Assembly: GCA_027922465.2 (NCBI GenBank)
Contig: BQMF02000327.1
Span: 372,001 to 436,000 of the forward strand
DNA length: 64,000 nt
From: Turritopsis dohrnii
Lineage: Eukaryota; Cnidaria; Hydrozoa; Anthoathecata; Oceaniidae
Direction: 5' to 3'
A program made the position numbers and the translations under genes. Shown here piece by piece: positions 43,152-54,566 of the stretch (positions are counted from its first letter, which is position 1; every line of letters starts with the position of its first letter). Under the pieces are notes generated by a model. That model saw only the letters and a program-made list of their open reading frames with translations. It was not told the DNA's origin and ran no database searches.

Positions 43152-43183
43152 CAGTGTGTCCCAGAGAATTTCGGTCTGAGATT
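43152..43183 (+). repeat. Second mariner-type terminus, directly adjacent
   Basis: CAGTGTGTCCCAGAGAATTT plus CGGTCTGAGATT beside TA (43150-43151), only 7 bp beyond the previous element's TA. Its inverse occurs at 47024-47055 in copy B and 2887-2918 in copy A. It belongs to a different family from the 39701 terminus beyond the first 9 bases. Confidence 0.65.
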
Positions 43184-43448
43184 GTAACAGCTCATAAATT
43201 TTCACACATATATCAGATTTCAGCAATTTTTACACCATTCGATAGGATTTTATTCATAGATTTTAAAAATATACATTTTGTGCTCCAAAACCTTTTAGTT
43301 TGGAAACAATTAAGGATTTTACCGTGAAAAAATCTTCTTAATGGTTAATTAACACATCTTTCAATAACAGCTATCAAAGGTCATTATCAAAAACAATATC
43401 AAAGTCAAGTGACTGTAAAACACAAGAGTCATTAAAAGCAAAACTTTA

Positions 43449-43620
43449 AGCTGTCTCAACATGTCCCCCGTTTCTTTGGACACAGCGATTTGCTGTTGCT
43501 GTCATAAAGAGTGGCGAATAAAGTTTTGATTTTGTCCAAGATTATTTGCTGCGTCAACAATTTTACTTCACAACTCTGATAGACTCTGGATCTTAGTGGA
43601 GAAAAGTTTTTGTAGCAACT
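43449..43620 (-). pseudogene. C-terminal remnant of a second mariner-type transposase
   Basis: On the minus strand a ~40-codon frame reads Y-Q-S-C-E-V-K then ...L-Y-D-S-N-S-K-S-L-C-P-K-K-R-G. This resembles the C-terminal R-x-x-x-C-I-x-x-N-G-G-H region of mariner transposases. It sits about 270 bp inside the terminus at 43152. The family call is tentative. Confidence 0.4.
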
Positions 43621-43689
43621 AAAGATTGCTTATATGATGTCAAAAAATTTTGTAGCAGCCCCCGTCTCACAATTTTTAACTTTGTGATG

Positions 43690-44590
43690 GGATTATAATT
43701 GCCCCCGCAGCGAGCGTAAGCGAGCGAGGAGGCATAGTAGTTTCACGAGATAGGCGAATGTCAGTTTCCGATTTTGTTCATCATCATCTTCCAACTTTCG
43801 TGTGGACGTTACACGGTGTAATACAATTATTAGCTGACTTTGCGTTTTTCCCGTTTCAAAGCATGGTACTGTAAGTGGGAGACAGAATGTTTTTTCGTAT
43901 CTCTTTCCTAATTTATTATTATAATATATTATGTTATTTAAAAAGTTCGTATGCTAAAATTAATTAAACATTTTTTATATTACTTTTGCATTTTTTTAGT
44001 GAAGTGAACAACCAGGATTTTGAAGCACAGCTTGAAATCTGAAATTTTGCCAAGCATACATTTTTATGTTTGTATATGTTTTAGCTATAAAACTTTCGTT
44101 CAATAAATTTTATTAAATGCACTGATTTTTGGTGGATCTTGCCATTTTAATTGGATTTTTGTGTATGCAAGAAAGCCATATTACAAATTCTTGTTTTTCT
44201 TCTTTAACTGTCCTCCACTCATGATCAATAAAACCTTTTTATATTTTTTTCTTCCTATTTTATGTAAACGTTGGCTAATTTTTGTTTTGAACTGAAGTTA
44301 GAAACGCAAATTTCTAATGGATTTTTCGCTTTAATATTTTTTTTTGAGAAAGTGTTTTTTTTTTCTTTTGGCTCTTACATAATTTCTTTAACAAATTTTA
44401 CTTTGATTATAAAATACGTATCCATGTTTCAGTTCAAACATTTCTTTTGTTTGTAGCAAATACTTTCTGATATTACTTGTTAAGCATTTTAACACTTTTT
44501 GAAAGGTATATTAGCATCAGTGTGACATAGGCCTAAGAGATAACAAAATTTAACAAAGTTTTTCTTTGTTTTTATAGATGAGTTTCTGAT
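43690..44590. other. Non-coding stretch
   Basis: Contains a GC-rich patch, GCAGCGAGCGTAAGCGAGCG, at about 43709-43730, then AT-rich sequence with T-runs. No gene supported. Confidence 0.45.
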
Positions 44591-44594
44591 GTTA

Positions 44595-45044
44595 CCGTGG
44601 TTTCTCCAATTTAACGCGTACTCTAATTTAACGCGTGGCCTGATTTTTTCGAAAAATCGTAATTAATTTTACTCTAATTGTTAACACGTGGCAGGAATTC
44701 TAAGTAATTAATTTTCCTCCAATCATTACGCGTAGTCAAGCCTTGGACATGGAAACTTAGACAAACAAAGACAATTAATTCTTTTTTTAATTTGTATTTT
44801 TTCAAATGACACTCAAATTTAGATTACATTACAAATCAAAGGGATCTTCGTCATCCGTCATCCACTTTTTGGGGATCGGATGTGGTGATCCCGCACACCT
44901 AATTTATCGCGTCTAATCTATTTCCCCCTAATTATTAACGCGTACTTCGAACACCGAAATCTTGTAATTAATCTTTCTCTAATTTTAACGCGTAGCGTCC
45001 AAAATAATTATTTATTGCCACGCGTTAAATTGGAGAAACCACGG
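44595..45044. mobile_element. 450-bp MITE with 25-bp TIR and TA target
   Basis: CCGTGGTTTCTCCAATTTAA + CGCGT at the left end is perfectly inverted at the right end, with TA at 44593-44594 and 45045-45046. The interior repeats TTAACGCGT/ACGCGTTA several times. The TA target suggests a Tc1/mariner-type MITE. It ends 36 bp before the start of duplication copy B. Confidence 0.85.
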
Positions 45045-45508
45045 TAATTACCAGTTAAAGATCTGTTTAAACTAAAAATTTAATAAACTTCACAAAAATA
45101 GATTTCGAGTGCTAATGAGTATTATTTTTAATAATTTTTTTTGTCTTAAAAACGCCTCCTGAGAACCGGTTTAACCGACAGTGTGCAGAGAGCATCTAAT
45201 TGCCAACCAAGATGCGTGCGCATATTGGTAGGAAATTGACTTGATCATTTATCATTAAGCATTTATGTTGAAACTCACAGCAATTATCGAGCAAAAAACA
45301 CTAATGTTTATAAACATCACGTCACTTAGAAACTCATCTAATTCCGTTGTATAGCTTGCAATGTATAGCTTGCTGTGTGTACAAATTGGAATGCTTGAGC
45401 GCGGGGGCATTTTTAGCTAAGGCTACATGCTAGTTTTAGTGTGTTCAATAACACCACGACATGTTCTTAATAAACAAAAGAATAATCGCACGTGATAACT
45501 TTCCTTTA

Positions 45509-46925
45509 TTAACCCTTTATCGTCCACGGTAACCATATGGTTACCTCATGTTTCGTTGGAAATACAGAAAAATCTACTTTGTATGATGTCATGAACTTCG
45601 GTGTTCTGTAAAATACCATGCTTTAAGAATCTGAAAAAGGCGCTCTTTTTATTTTACGGCATTGTTGTGATCGTTCTGGCTGTCAGAAGTATCGGAGGTT
45701 CAGTGGCTGCGAAAGCATGCCTGTTTCTTATGTGTAACTGTTGTATAAATAGCTATTTCTTGCAAACCTTTTTCATGTTTTTTTATAGCTAAGGGATGTG
45801 TGTTTCTAGTATAATGAATTGTTTTTGTTATGGAGCAACACAGATAAATACACAGGACAAGAAAAATTAAAGTAACCATATGGTCACTATGAACAAAGTG
45901 TGTAAATATTCTACTAAAACTGTTTCTTTGTTTTTGTGCCATATGGTTACTGTGAACATAAAGTAAAATAAGGGATATGATAAAACTTTATTTGCATCTC
46001 ATTTTGTGTCATGTTATCTTATTTCTTGTTCATTTCCACACAGTATTTAACATAAAAATCATAAAAGACGTATTTATAATACTGAAGAAGCGTTGAAAAT
46101 AATTTTGGAACCAGGATCAGATTCTGAGTATGAAGAATTAGAGAAAAGTGATGGAGAAGATCACGATGCCACTTTAACACCACAACCCAGAATTGAAGAA
46201 GAGCAACCAGATTTTACAGTCATTGGAAATGATGCAAATGAGCATGAGAATGACGATAATTCAGATGATGATAATAACATCGATCTCTCCACATATATAA
46301 AACATGTCACTCGATGGCGTGCTAACAAGATACCTCCAGCAAGTGATACACAATTTTTAGGGGATAACTTTGGTTTACCTCCAGATGAGGTTGACACATG
46401 GACACCATTTACTTATTTTAAATTGTTTTGGAAAGATGATATAAATTAGTTGTTGTAGGAGCAAACCAATCTGTATAGTTTTCAAAAAAAGGCGAAATCT
46501 ATAAATAGTACTCCTGGAGAAATTGAACAATTAATTGGCCTCCAAATGTTAATGTCAGTGGTTAATTTACCAGCATTTCACATGTATTGGGCCAGTGAAA
46601 CACGATACGCGCCTATTGCAGATATCATGTCAATAAACCGCTACAAGGCATTACGTGAGAATCTTCACGTCAGTGACAATTCAATGATTAACGAACCAGC
46701 AAACAGAACTAATAAACTTTATAAAATCCAACCAGTGTTAGATCACGTCAGAAAAAATTGCATTTTACTGGAACCGGAAGAAGAACATTCAATAGATGAG
46801 CAAATTATCCCTGCGAAAACATCGTACAGTGGTATTCGTCAGTATAACCCAAAAAAGCCAGTAAAATGGGGCTTAAGGAGTTAATGACCGTGACAGTTTA
46901 AAGAAATCCTTTTTACTACAAAAGT
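45509..46925 (+). mobile_element. piggyBac-1 relic in copy B
   Basis: Same left end as in copy A (TTAA at 45509-45512, palindrome GGTAACCATATGGTTACC at 45528-45545), but without the 717-bp TIR insertion. The right end is missing here too, so the truncation predates the duplication. Confidence 0.75.
46051..46884 (+). pseudogene. piggyBac-1 transposase pseudogene, copy B
   Basis: Same N-terminal half as in A, with the same break near 46449-46475. It differs at the 3' side: the A-run is one base shorter, so the frame runs through the canonical N-P-K-K-P-V-K-W-G before stopping at 46884. The lesion at this spot is therefore specific to copy A, while the large 3' truncation is shared. Confidence 0.88.
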
Positions 46926-47023
46926 GTTGGACTAAATTATTTAAAATATAGGTTTTTAAAATCCTTGAAGGAAATGCTATCGAATGATTTAAAAATCTCT
47001 AAAATCTGATATTAGCTTGTTAA

Positions 47024-47055
47024 AATCTCAGACCGAAATTCTCTGGGACACACTG
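47024..47055 (-). repeat. Mariner-type terminal repeat, copy B
   Basis: Identical in structure to 2887-2918, beside TA at 47056-47057. With 43152-43183 it forms an inverted pair about 3.9 kb apart that encloses the duplication breakpoint at 45081. Confidence 0.6.
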
Positions 47056-47711
47056 TACATTTTAATGATCAGTTTAAATCGTTTTAAATTGTTCTATTTA
47101 TGACGGTTTTGCCCACAGGGACTATATTTCTATTTAATTTGCTATATGTATCACTTATGTATTAATTTTATTACAAACAACGAAAATCTTCGGTTCTAAA
47201 ATGCCTTTTTCCTTCTCTCCGAATGATTTTAACACCCTCCTATAATAAAATAAGGTAATAAAATAAATTTTGTTTATGTTTACATGTGCCATCCAATAAT
47301 TACGCCCTGAAATTCAATTTACCAAAATTTTCTGCTTACATTCCAATTAAATCCCAAATGCAAATTCTGTTTAATGAAATTAAATGTGTGACTGCTTCTT
47401 AAAGTTTACAAAAGATTAAATAAACAGAGATATTATCTTCTGTTTTCTATTCTTGTTTCAAAAGAAACATCTTTAGTTTGTAATGTGTTGCTATCAAACA
47501 GGCCTTCATTTAATTTAACACAAGGAACTCCTTTAATACAGACGTCTCTGGTTTCATAATGTGCACTGTTTCTCGTTACTTTGTCGGTTCAGTATGTGAT
47601 CAGCTTAGGATATGCTACTGATAATGTCAAACCAATAATTAAATGTAGATTAAAAAGATTTTTTAGATGTGAAGAATATTTAGAAAATTATCTCTCACAT
47701 TATCAAAGTAA

Positions 47712-47976
47712 ACACAAAAGCGTCTCTAAGTCTTCTTTCAGTCGCCCTTCAAAACAACGTTAAAATCTCCAACGCTTTGAGAGAAGCTTCGTGACTTTCC
47801 TGAGACGTCTGCTAACGAGTGCAAAAGCCGAATTTAAAACATCTCTGAGTGGACTTTGCGACGTCGTTCAATATGCCAAAGGGTCGTCTTTAATACGTCT
47901 CCACTTGGTTGAAATCTGCAACGCTTTGAGAGAAGTTTCAGGGTGTCTCTGGTACGTCTTTGAGACGAGATGAGAA
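47712..47976. repeat. GACGTCT-rich dispersed repeat, copy B
   Basis: Counterpart of 3575-3840 with a few substitutions. Non-coding. Confidence 0.6.
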
Positions 47977-49103
47977 GGAAACTTATGTAAATCCAAAACA
48001 TTTGTTTGGTGTAAAACGCAATGAAAATCACAGACAATAAAATGCCCTCGGGTATAGGGATTTCTGCAACATCCAGCTGCAACATCCATCTGCATTGTTG
48101 TTTAAAGGCTGCTTTTATCTCATTTTTCATTTTGAAGCCAACGCCGCTTTCTAATGAACGCCGGCCTCTAAACGCCTGCTCCAAAAGTTGGAAGTTTTAA
48201 TGAACGTCTCGGGGTTTATTAGAGGAAATACGGTAATTAAATCAAAGTCTGCTTGATAACAACACATTACAAATTTATTAGGGAGATTCGTAAAATCGAC
48301 GAGCCTGTTACACGAAAATAATCAATCGCTTGTGATAATTGTTTTTAAGACTGTTCAATTAAAAAGTTACTTCGGAGATTAAAGGCTTCTCGTGCATGAA
48401 AAGAAATAGTACTTTGCACGCTTATTTCAAGTGTTGATGTCAAGTTTCTAATGACGTTGTAGGGAAAAATTCACGAGCAACTCTACTGAGTTGTATGTAA
48501 TTTCTTACAAATCTATAGAAAAATAGTTTCGTATAAACCAAGTATGATGTTTCCGAATCCCGCTAATGATGTTCTTTTTATACAAGAATAGAAGACGGAA
48601 GATCATATCTTTGTTGTTTGTCAACACATTACAAACTAATGATGTTTCCTTCGGTACAAGAATAGAAAATAGAAGGTCATATTTTTGTTGATTTAATCTT
48701 TAATAAATTCTAAAATGCAGTCACATAGAAATCAGAATTGCTTTCAAATAAATAAATGTCTTTGCTTGGATTATCCCTATTGATTATTGCACAGCGGTAT
48801 TCTGAAACCATTTAATTGCTTTATTAAACAGAATTTGCAATTGCAATTTAAGTGGAATGCGAACAGAGAGTTATTGGTATAATAGGCAGTTTACGAAATA
48901 TGAACTGCTACGACAACGAGGACTTTGTTTGTGAGGTCGCCGTCATCATTCCCGTTTTATCAAATTTCGATAACGAAAAATACAGAGGAGCGGCAAAAGA
49001 TAACTTAGCGCGAAACAATTTGAATTTGAAATTTTTTCAACCATGCCTAAATTAAGAAATGTCAGAAACGCATAGTGTACATGCATACAACTCGAATGCA
49101 GTA

Positions 49104-49570
49104 GACGGTGAAGATTTTCTTTTATTACATGATATGAAATACTTCAACTAACCTTGAATTACCATACTGGCAATATCCTTCATTTGATTTGGATAAGTTG
49201 TTGGATGAACAGTGCAAAGCAGAGCTTAGGTTTCTGAAAAATGATGATAAGATTTATTTAACGTCCTAAATCTGGATGCATTCATCACATGCAGAAACGG
49301 ATTAGAAGTACCTGGGATTGAATGCTTGTGTATTTTGTTGCAGGCTTGCATACCTATATAGATACTTAGACATGGTGCCAAGGTTTGAGAGACTTGTTCC
49401 ACAAATGTCGATGATAGTTTATCACACCATGAACTTAGTCCAAGATTGTTGGAATCATTTGTTATCAAGCTTTACCCAACCATGGCTAGCACCAACATTT
49501 TGATAACAATATGCAAATGCTATTCATCAATGTGGGGCCCCACTTCAGGTTTGTTGGGGTTCCGTAGGTG
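49104..49570 (+). pseudogene. HARBI1-like transposase pseudogene, copy B (longer)
   Basis: Carries the same broken N-terminal frames as copy A, then extends further: Y-R-Y-L-D-M-V-P-R-F-E-R-L-V-P-Q and N-H-L-L-S-S-F-T-Q-P-W-L-A, the linker typical of HARBI1-type nucleases before the catalytic domain. Stops follow at about 49503, and the catalytic part is not recognisable. PIF/Harbinger transposases cut at TWA sites, as the TAA-flanked MITEs at 31219-31996 would require, but that link is inference. Confidence 0.7.
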
Positions 49571-49670
49571 CAACAGTTCGTCAAAATTGAAGATTTTATC
49601 AACAACAATGTAGAGGGAAACATTATTTTTTAGAAGAGTAATTCAAACACTTAGGCCGCTGCTACATTGT

Positions 49671-49790
49671 AAGGGGCCATTCAATAAATACGTCACGCTA
49701 AATTTTCTGTTCTAGGAACACCCACTCACCCACCCCGTCACGCTCCGCCACGTTTTTAAATAAGACCCCTGTGCGTGACGTCATGTTTAG
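49671..49790. repeat. MITE-like fragment (GGGGCCATTCAATAAATACGTCACGC type)
   Basis: GGCCATTCAATAAATACGTC at the left and GCGTGACGTCAT near the right, with CACCCCGTCACGCTCCGCCAC in between, form an imperfect fold-back. Similar GGCCATTCA..TACGTCACGC repeats are widespread in animals. It lies in the B-only segment. Confidence 0.4.
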
Positions 49791-49969
49791 CAGAGATACC
49801 TGCTCCCATAAAAAAACACAAAAACAATAAAAAAACTAACAAAAAACAAACAACAAGCAACATATCATAAAACAAACAGCAACATATAAAAAAACAAACA
49901 GAGACACCAAAAAAACGAAAACAAAACGAAAACAAAAAAAAACATGAACAGTTAGAGTCAGTTTTTCTA

Positions 49970-50062
49970 TTTTTTCCAGCCGCTTGGCCCACCTCGAACC
50001 CAGGGTCTCTTTTTCGATATACGGATGGCGGCAAAGAAAACCCTGGCGAACGCTACTGAAAC
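49970..50062 (-). repeat. Inverted, diverged copy of the GCGTTCGCCAGG repeat
   Basis: The reverse complement contains GCGTTCGCCAGGGTTTTC, CCATCCGTATATCG and ACCCTGGGTTCGAGGTGGG, matching 6974-7070. This shows the block is a dispersed repeat and not part of the duplication alone. Confidence 0.55.
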
Positions 50063-50809
50063 TGTAAATTTTGATGGCTGAAAACACTACAACAACCGCA
50101 GGATTTTCAAGGGAAATCGTCCGAGTTTCTTCTGAGGAAGATAAGAATCGGAGTATACCATTTAATTATTCAAAACAACATTATTTTAGCTATCATATTA
50201 TTCACACAGGATTATTGATTTATGCTGAGAACGGCTAACCACATACAAAGTTCTTAAAAAATCAACAAGATGACTATTAAATGATGAGTCTTTTTTAGAA
50301 GAATTAATTTCTAAGAACTGTAATTGTAGTAAATCGGGCTAAAATCCAAGATCCCAATTTTTGAAATACAAGGATGAACATCCTAAAAATTCAATAAAGC
50401 ATAATTTAGATCGCTCTGGGGGGGACATGAAATTTTTTATGACATTATTTATCAAAATTATCAACTTATTTCAACATAAATCAAAACTATTTGCTTTAAC
50501 ATGTTGGTCACAGATTCTTTTATATTAGAATTTAGTGGCTTCAGTTGATGAATAATACGTTCAACCAGAATGTTTTTGAAGCAAAACAAATTGTTTAATG
50601 TATGGGTTCAAACAAAGCATTTCAGTCCAGAAATGGAATCGAAAATTAAAAGGAGCATGTGCCCTACAAAAAGAACGGAATTTCGCTTATACATTATATA
50701 TATGTCAACAAAATAGAGAACAGGAATAACCAACAAATTCACTTTAAAATGAAGTTTTGGAAAAATTGGATTTATTTTTATTGTGTTTTAATGTACAGAT
50801 ATATGACAA

Positions 50810-51142
50810 TTTATTTATTTATTTATTTGGTATTGTTTTACGTGGCTAGCTTCACCCAGTTGTTACTGCATCTGCTTTCCAGGAGGGGCCACGGCTTAGG
50901 TTAGAGGCTCCGAAGTATTTGACACTCTCACGAGTGAAACAAACCCAATCAAGGGTCTGTGCTCTTCTGGATGACCTCCTGCAACACCCGATGCATCATC
51001 TACCCAATTTCCCTCACATGGCATAGGTCGACCCGGCGCCATGGTACAATCACTCGCGCATGGTGAATCGCCGCCAAGGGGAATTGAACCCCGATCTCTC
51101 GAATGAAACACGAGAGTGATAACCACTATAGTACGGCGCCAC
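50810..51142 (-). mobile_element. tRNA-Glu-derived SINE, copy B
   Basis: Counterpart of 5811-6144 with a few substitutions, for example in box A (CCACTATAGTA on the plus strand). Head, body and AAATA tail are all kept. Confidence 0.87.
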
Positions 51143-51315
51143 TATTTGTATGACTTTGTATGATTTTGTATGATTTTTGTATGATTTTGTATGATTTTCA
51201 TAACATGGTCTAAAAATAACAACTCAATGGTTTGAATAAATGATTAAGCATTCTGTATCTTAGCTGTATATTGTTTGGCAAACCAGACACACACACACTG
51301 GCAAAACAAATTTAC

Positions 51316-51825
51316 GCACCAAAATGTTATCGATACAAAGACAAAATCACAAAACACCACATGAATTTTGCAATCTCCCCTTTATTATTCACGAGTGTCT
51401 GCTCTTATAATAACCTTGATAAGGAATAAAATTTCGATCAAATTGAAAACACCTTCTTTTTACTTTTGTCCACTTCTACATGCCAGTTTCTGAATGTGTC
51501 TCCAAAATAAACCACACCAAAATGTTATCGATACAAAGATAAAATCACACAAAACCACAATTTTGATAATTTTTGATAATTTTGATAAGGAATAAAATTT
51601 CGATCAAATTGAGAAAACATTCTCACACAAAATGTTGTTAAATTCTTGGAAGCATGTAATTATCAAGTTTTCCAGAAACGAGTTCAACTCGACGAATTAT
51701 ATTTGGTCTCTGCATTGGTTATAATGTGACTATGTAAAAAATTGAATACGTGAGACAAAATATCTTGGTACAAAGCTTTATAAAAATTACACAGACTTAG
51801 TGTAATTTTCATGTCATGTGACCAG
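51316..51825. repeat. Low-copy repeat family, copy B unit
   Basis: Counterpart of 6345-6965, but with a single CACGAGTGTCTGCTCTTATA stretch where copy A has two. Confidence 0.6.
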
Positions 51826-53357
51826 CGTTCGCCAGGATCTTCGTCGCCACCATCCGTATATTGAATAGGCAACAGACCCTGGGTTCGAGGTTTCCGCTTG
51901 GCTTGAAGACTTCAGGACGGAACACAACGATAAATATCTAGTCTCAAAAATACAACATTGCCGGATTGCCAAATTGTGGTCAAATCTAACAACATGATTG
52001 GCAAATTCAAAATAAACATCTTCCAATTGTGCTTTGTACAAATTTTTATGAATATTGCGGACCTTTCTAAATTGGGTCAATATTTGGCCCAAATTGTTCA
52101 AATTTCAGTCAAATCCGACAAAGACGCTGTCAAATTTGAAAACAGAAACTTTCAAATGTAATCCATGCAAAATTTCATGAAAATTGAAGCACATTCACTT
52201 AAATTTTGAATGGTCGATTAACACGTAGTTTAATTACATCGTGCTTATTGTTTCAAAGCACTAAATCCATACAAATTTTTATTAATTGTATGTTTGCGTT
52301 AAGACCAACAAATTGATATTTAAAATCATAAAAATTTTTGTTTTTGTTTTTCGTGAACACACAGCTTAAATTTGTTTATTGGTCAGCGCGGCAGCAGCTG
52401 ATCTTTCATTAGCATTCGTGTTCGTCCGTCCGTAAGTCCATAAATTTTTGTCCCCAGTTGTAGGCTGATACCACTAGCCTTAGTTTTAAGGCTGGAATAG
52501 AGGCTATTTGTTGATTGTGGCTTAATTCAGAATTGTTTATTAATTCATAATTACAATCACTTTATCAGGATGAGTGCGGCCTCCACAAAATAAACAGGAG
52601 TTTACGTTTCTGGAAACACGGATTAATACTGCTCATCAGAAAAGCAATGCAATTCTCAATATTATAATCGTTATAAGTGATACTGTGATTATATACTTCC
52701 GAATTTCCTTGCTAGCTACTTTGGGCTGATTTTGTGTTATTAAATTGGTCAGGATGTATGAGAGCTCTGCCTCCAAACCAAGGGCCTATATATACATTAT
52801 GATGGATTATCTATGCATTCATTACATATGTTGATGTTATTTTTTGTAATCTGTTATATAGTTAATTGTGTCTGTGTATGTAGAAATCTATAGTCACCCA
52901 AACATACAACATCTCAAAGTGTATATAACAAGACATTTTAGTTACCTCTGTGAAGGTGCGTTGTGTGCTACTCAAAATTGAGTTAATCAACAATATTCTG
53001 TGTTGGTGGTAATGTAATGCAATTATTATCAAGCAATGGACGCATAATGTTTATAAACTCTAATTATCACTTGAAATCCCGAATGTCTATTTATTCAGTA
53101 TTTTAATGAACAAATTCCCTATATGAAACCATTATAAGTCTATTTTTTATTTCTTTCATAGTCTTGTCTTGTCACTCATGTTTCGTATAATCGTTTATGT
53201 TTTACTCTGTGTCTCTGCTTGGCCAGCACCTCATATTTTTGTTAATCTCAAATAATCAGCAGTTTTTTTGTTTACTTTTTTTATTTTCAATGAAGAGCGA
53301 CAAAAATACATTGTCACACATACGAGCACAGTATGTTTTAATATTCTCATATATTTT

Positions 53358-53640
53358 TAAAGTACGTTTCAAATGAACTTGCACAATTTTTATAAACGCC
53401 TGACAAATTTGAAGGTTATGACACATTTCAAAATTTTTTTTGCGCTGTGTCAAGCTCAAAAAGGACTTTTTCATGATATAAAAAAATTTAGAAGAATAAT
53501 GAAAATGGAAGAAGAAAAATGAAGATGAAAAAAACGAGCTTTTTATAGAAAAGAGCAAAACAGCTCAATTTTTTGTGAGACAAACTTCAATCTTTGATCA
53601 TTCAAACAGCGAATGTTTTTCAAAAAAGTAAAATAGATCG
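53358..53640 (+). repeat. ~290-bp repeat, first copy (copy B)
   Basis: Starts GTACGTTTCAAATGAACTTG and contains a GCGCTGTGTCAAGCT phrase and an A/G-rich stretch. An inverted copy lies at 57315-57605, so the two flank piggyBac-2 about 4 kb apart in opposite orientation. Copy A lacks both. Confidence 0.7.
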
Positions 53641-54566
53641 TAAGATATAATCCTTTAAAGTCACTTAAGTCACATACCAAAGTCTTTTTATATAAAATTA
53701 ATTTTGCATATTCAGGTATATACAAATAAGGCATTAATAAATATTGAAGTGAATGCTGTGTATATTTAATTTCTTTGCTAAAGATTTTAATGAATTAAGT
53801 TTTGTTGTAACGATGCTGGTATACGCACTCAATTTTAAGAGGGTGCCTGTCTGCTTTTTTTAACTGGAATGTGTTATTCTCTGAATCGCTAACACTATTT
53901 TGACCTTCCTGATGGAAAAACGTTTTTCAATTTTGCTTCACAGTCCAACATTTTTCAACTTTGCTGAAATCAGTAACTTTCAGGCCTCATGTCCTGTTGT
54001 TTCCATATTTAGTTTTATGTGTAGACATTAACTCTTTGGGTACCGCAAGCTTTTTGAAAAAATCTTAGAAATTTTACCCGTTGTCACAATTTAGCTTATA
54101 ACTCTTGAAGTTTTAGTTTTAAGTAGATAAACCTATATATATTTGGAAAGCTAATTACAAATTCTATCTAAGGATGACAAAATCAAATTTTTAAAAAAAA
54201 TATGATGACGTCAGCATTTCCTCAAAAATCAATTTTTTTTCACGAAAAAAATATTATTTTATAAATTTTATGTTTAAAACAGGCTACAAGGTTGAAAAAT
54301 GAAGCAAGGCTTATGAAACTTGGCTTAGATTTGATTCATTATATCATCTAGCAATAGCAAAAAAATTTTTTTGAAAAGAAGGTGCTGATGGATATTTATC
54401 TGCTGTCCAAATTTGCCTATTTTTCCATAAAATTCCTAAAAAAACAAGTTTTCGTAAATAATTTTACCGTTAGGCTAGAATTAATAATAACCAAATCTAA
54501 ACAAATAAATAAAACATGTTAAGTGTCTGTAGTACTGTAAAAAGTGTCAAATGAGTCAAAACAATC

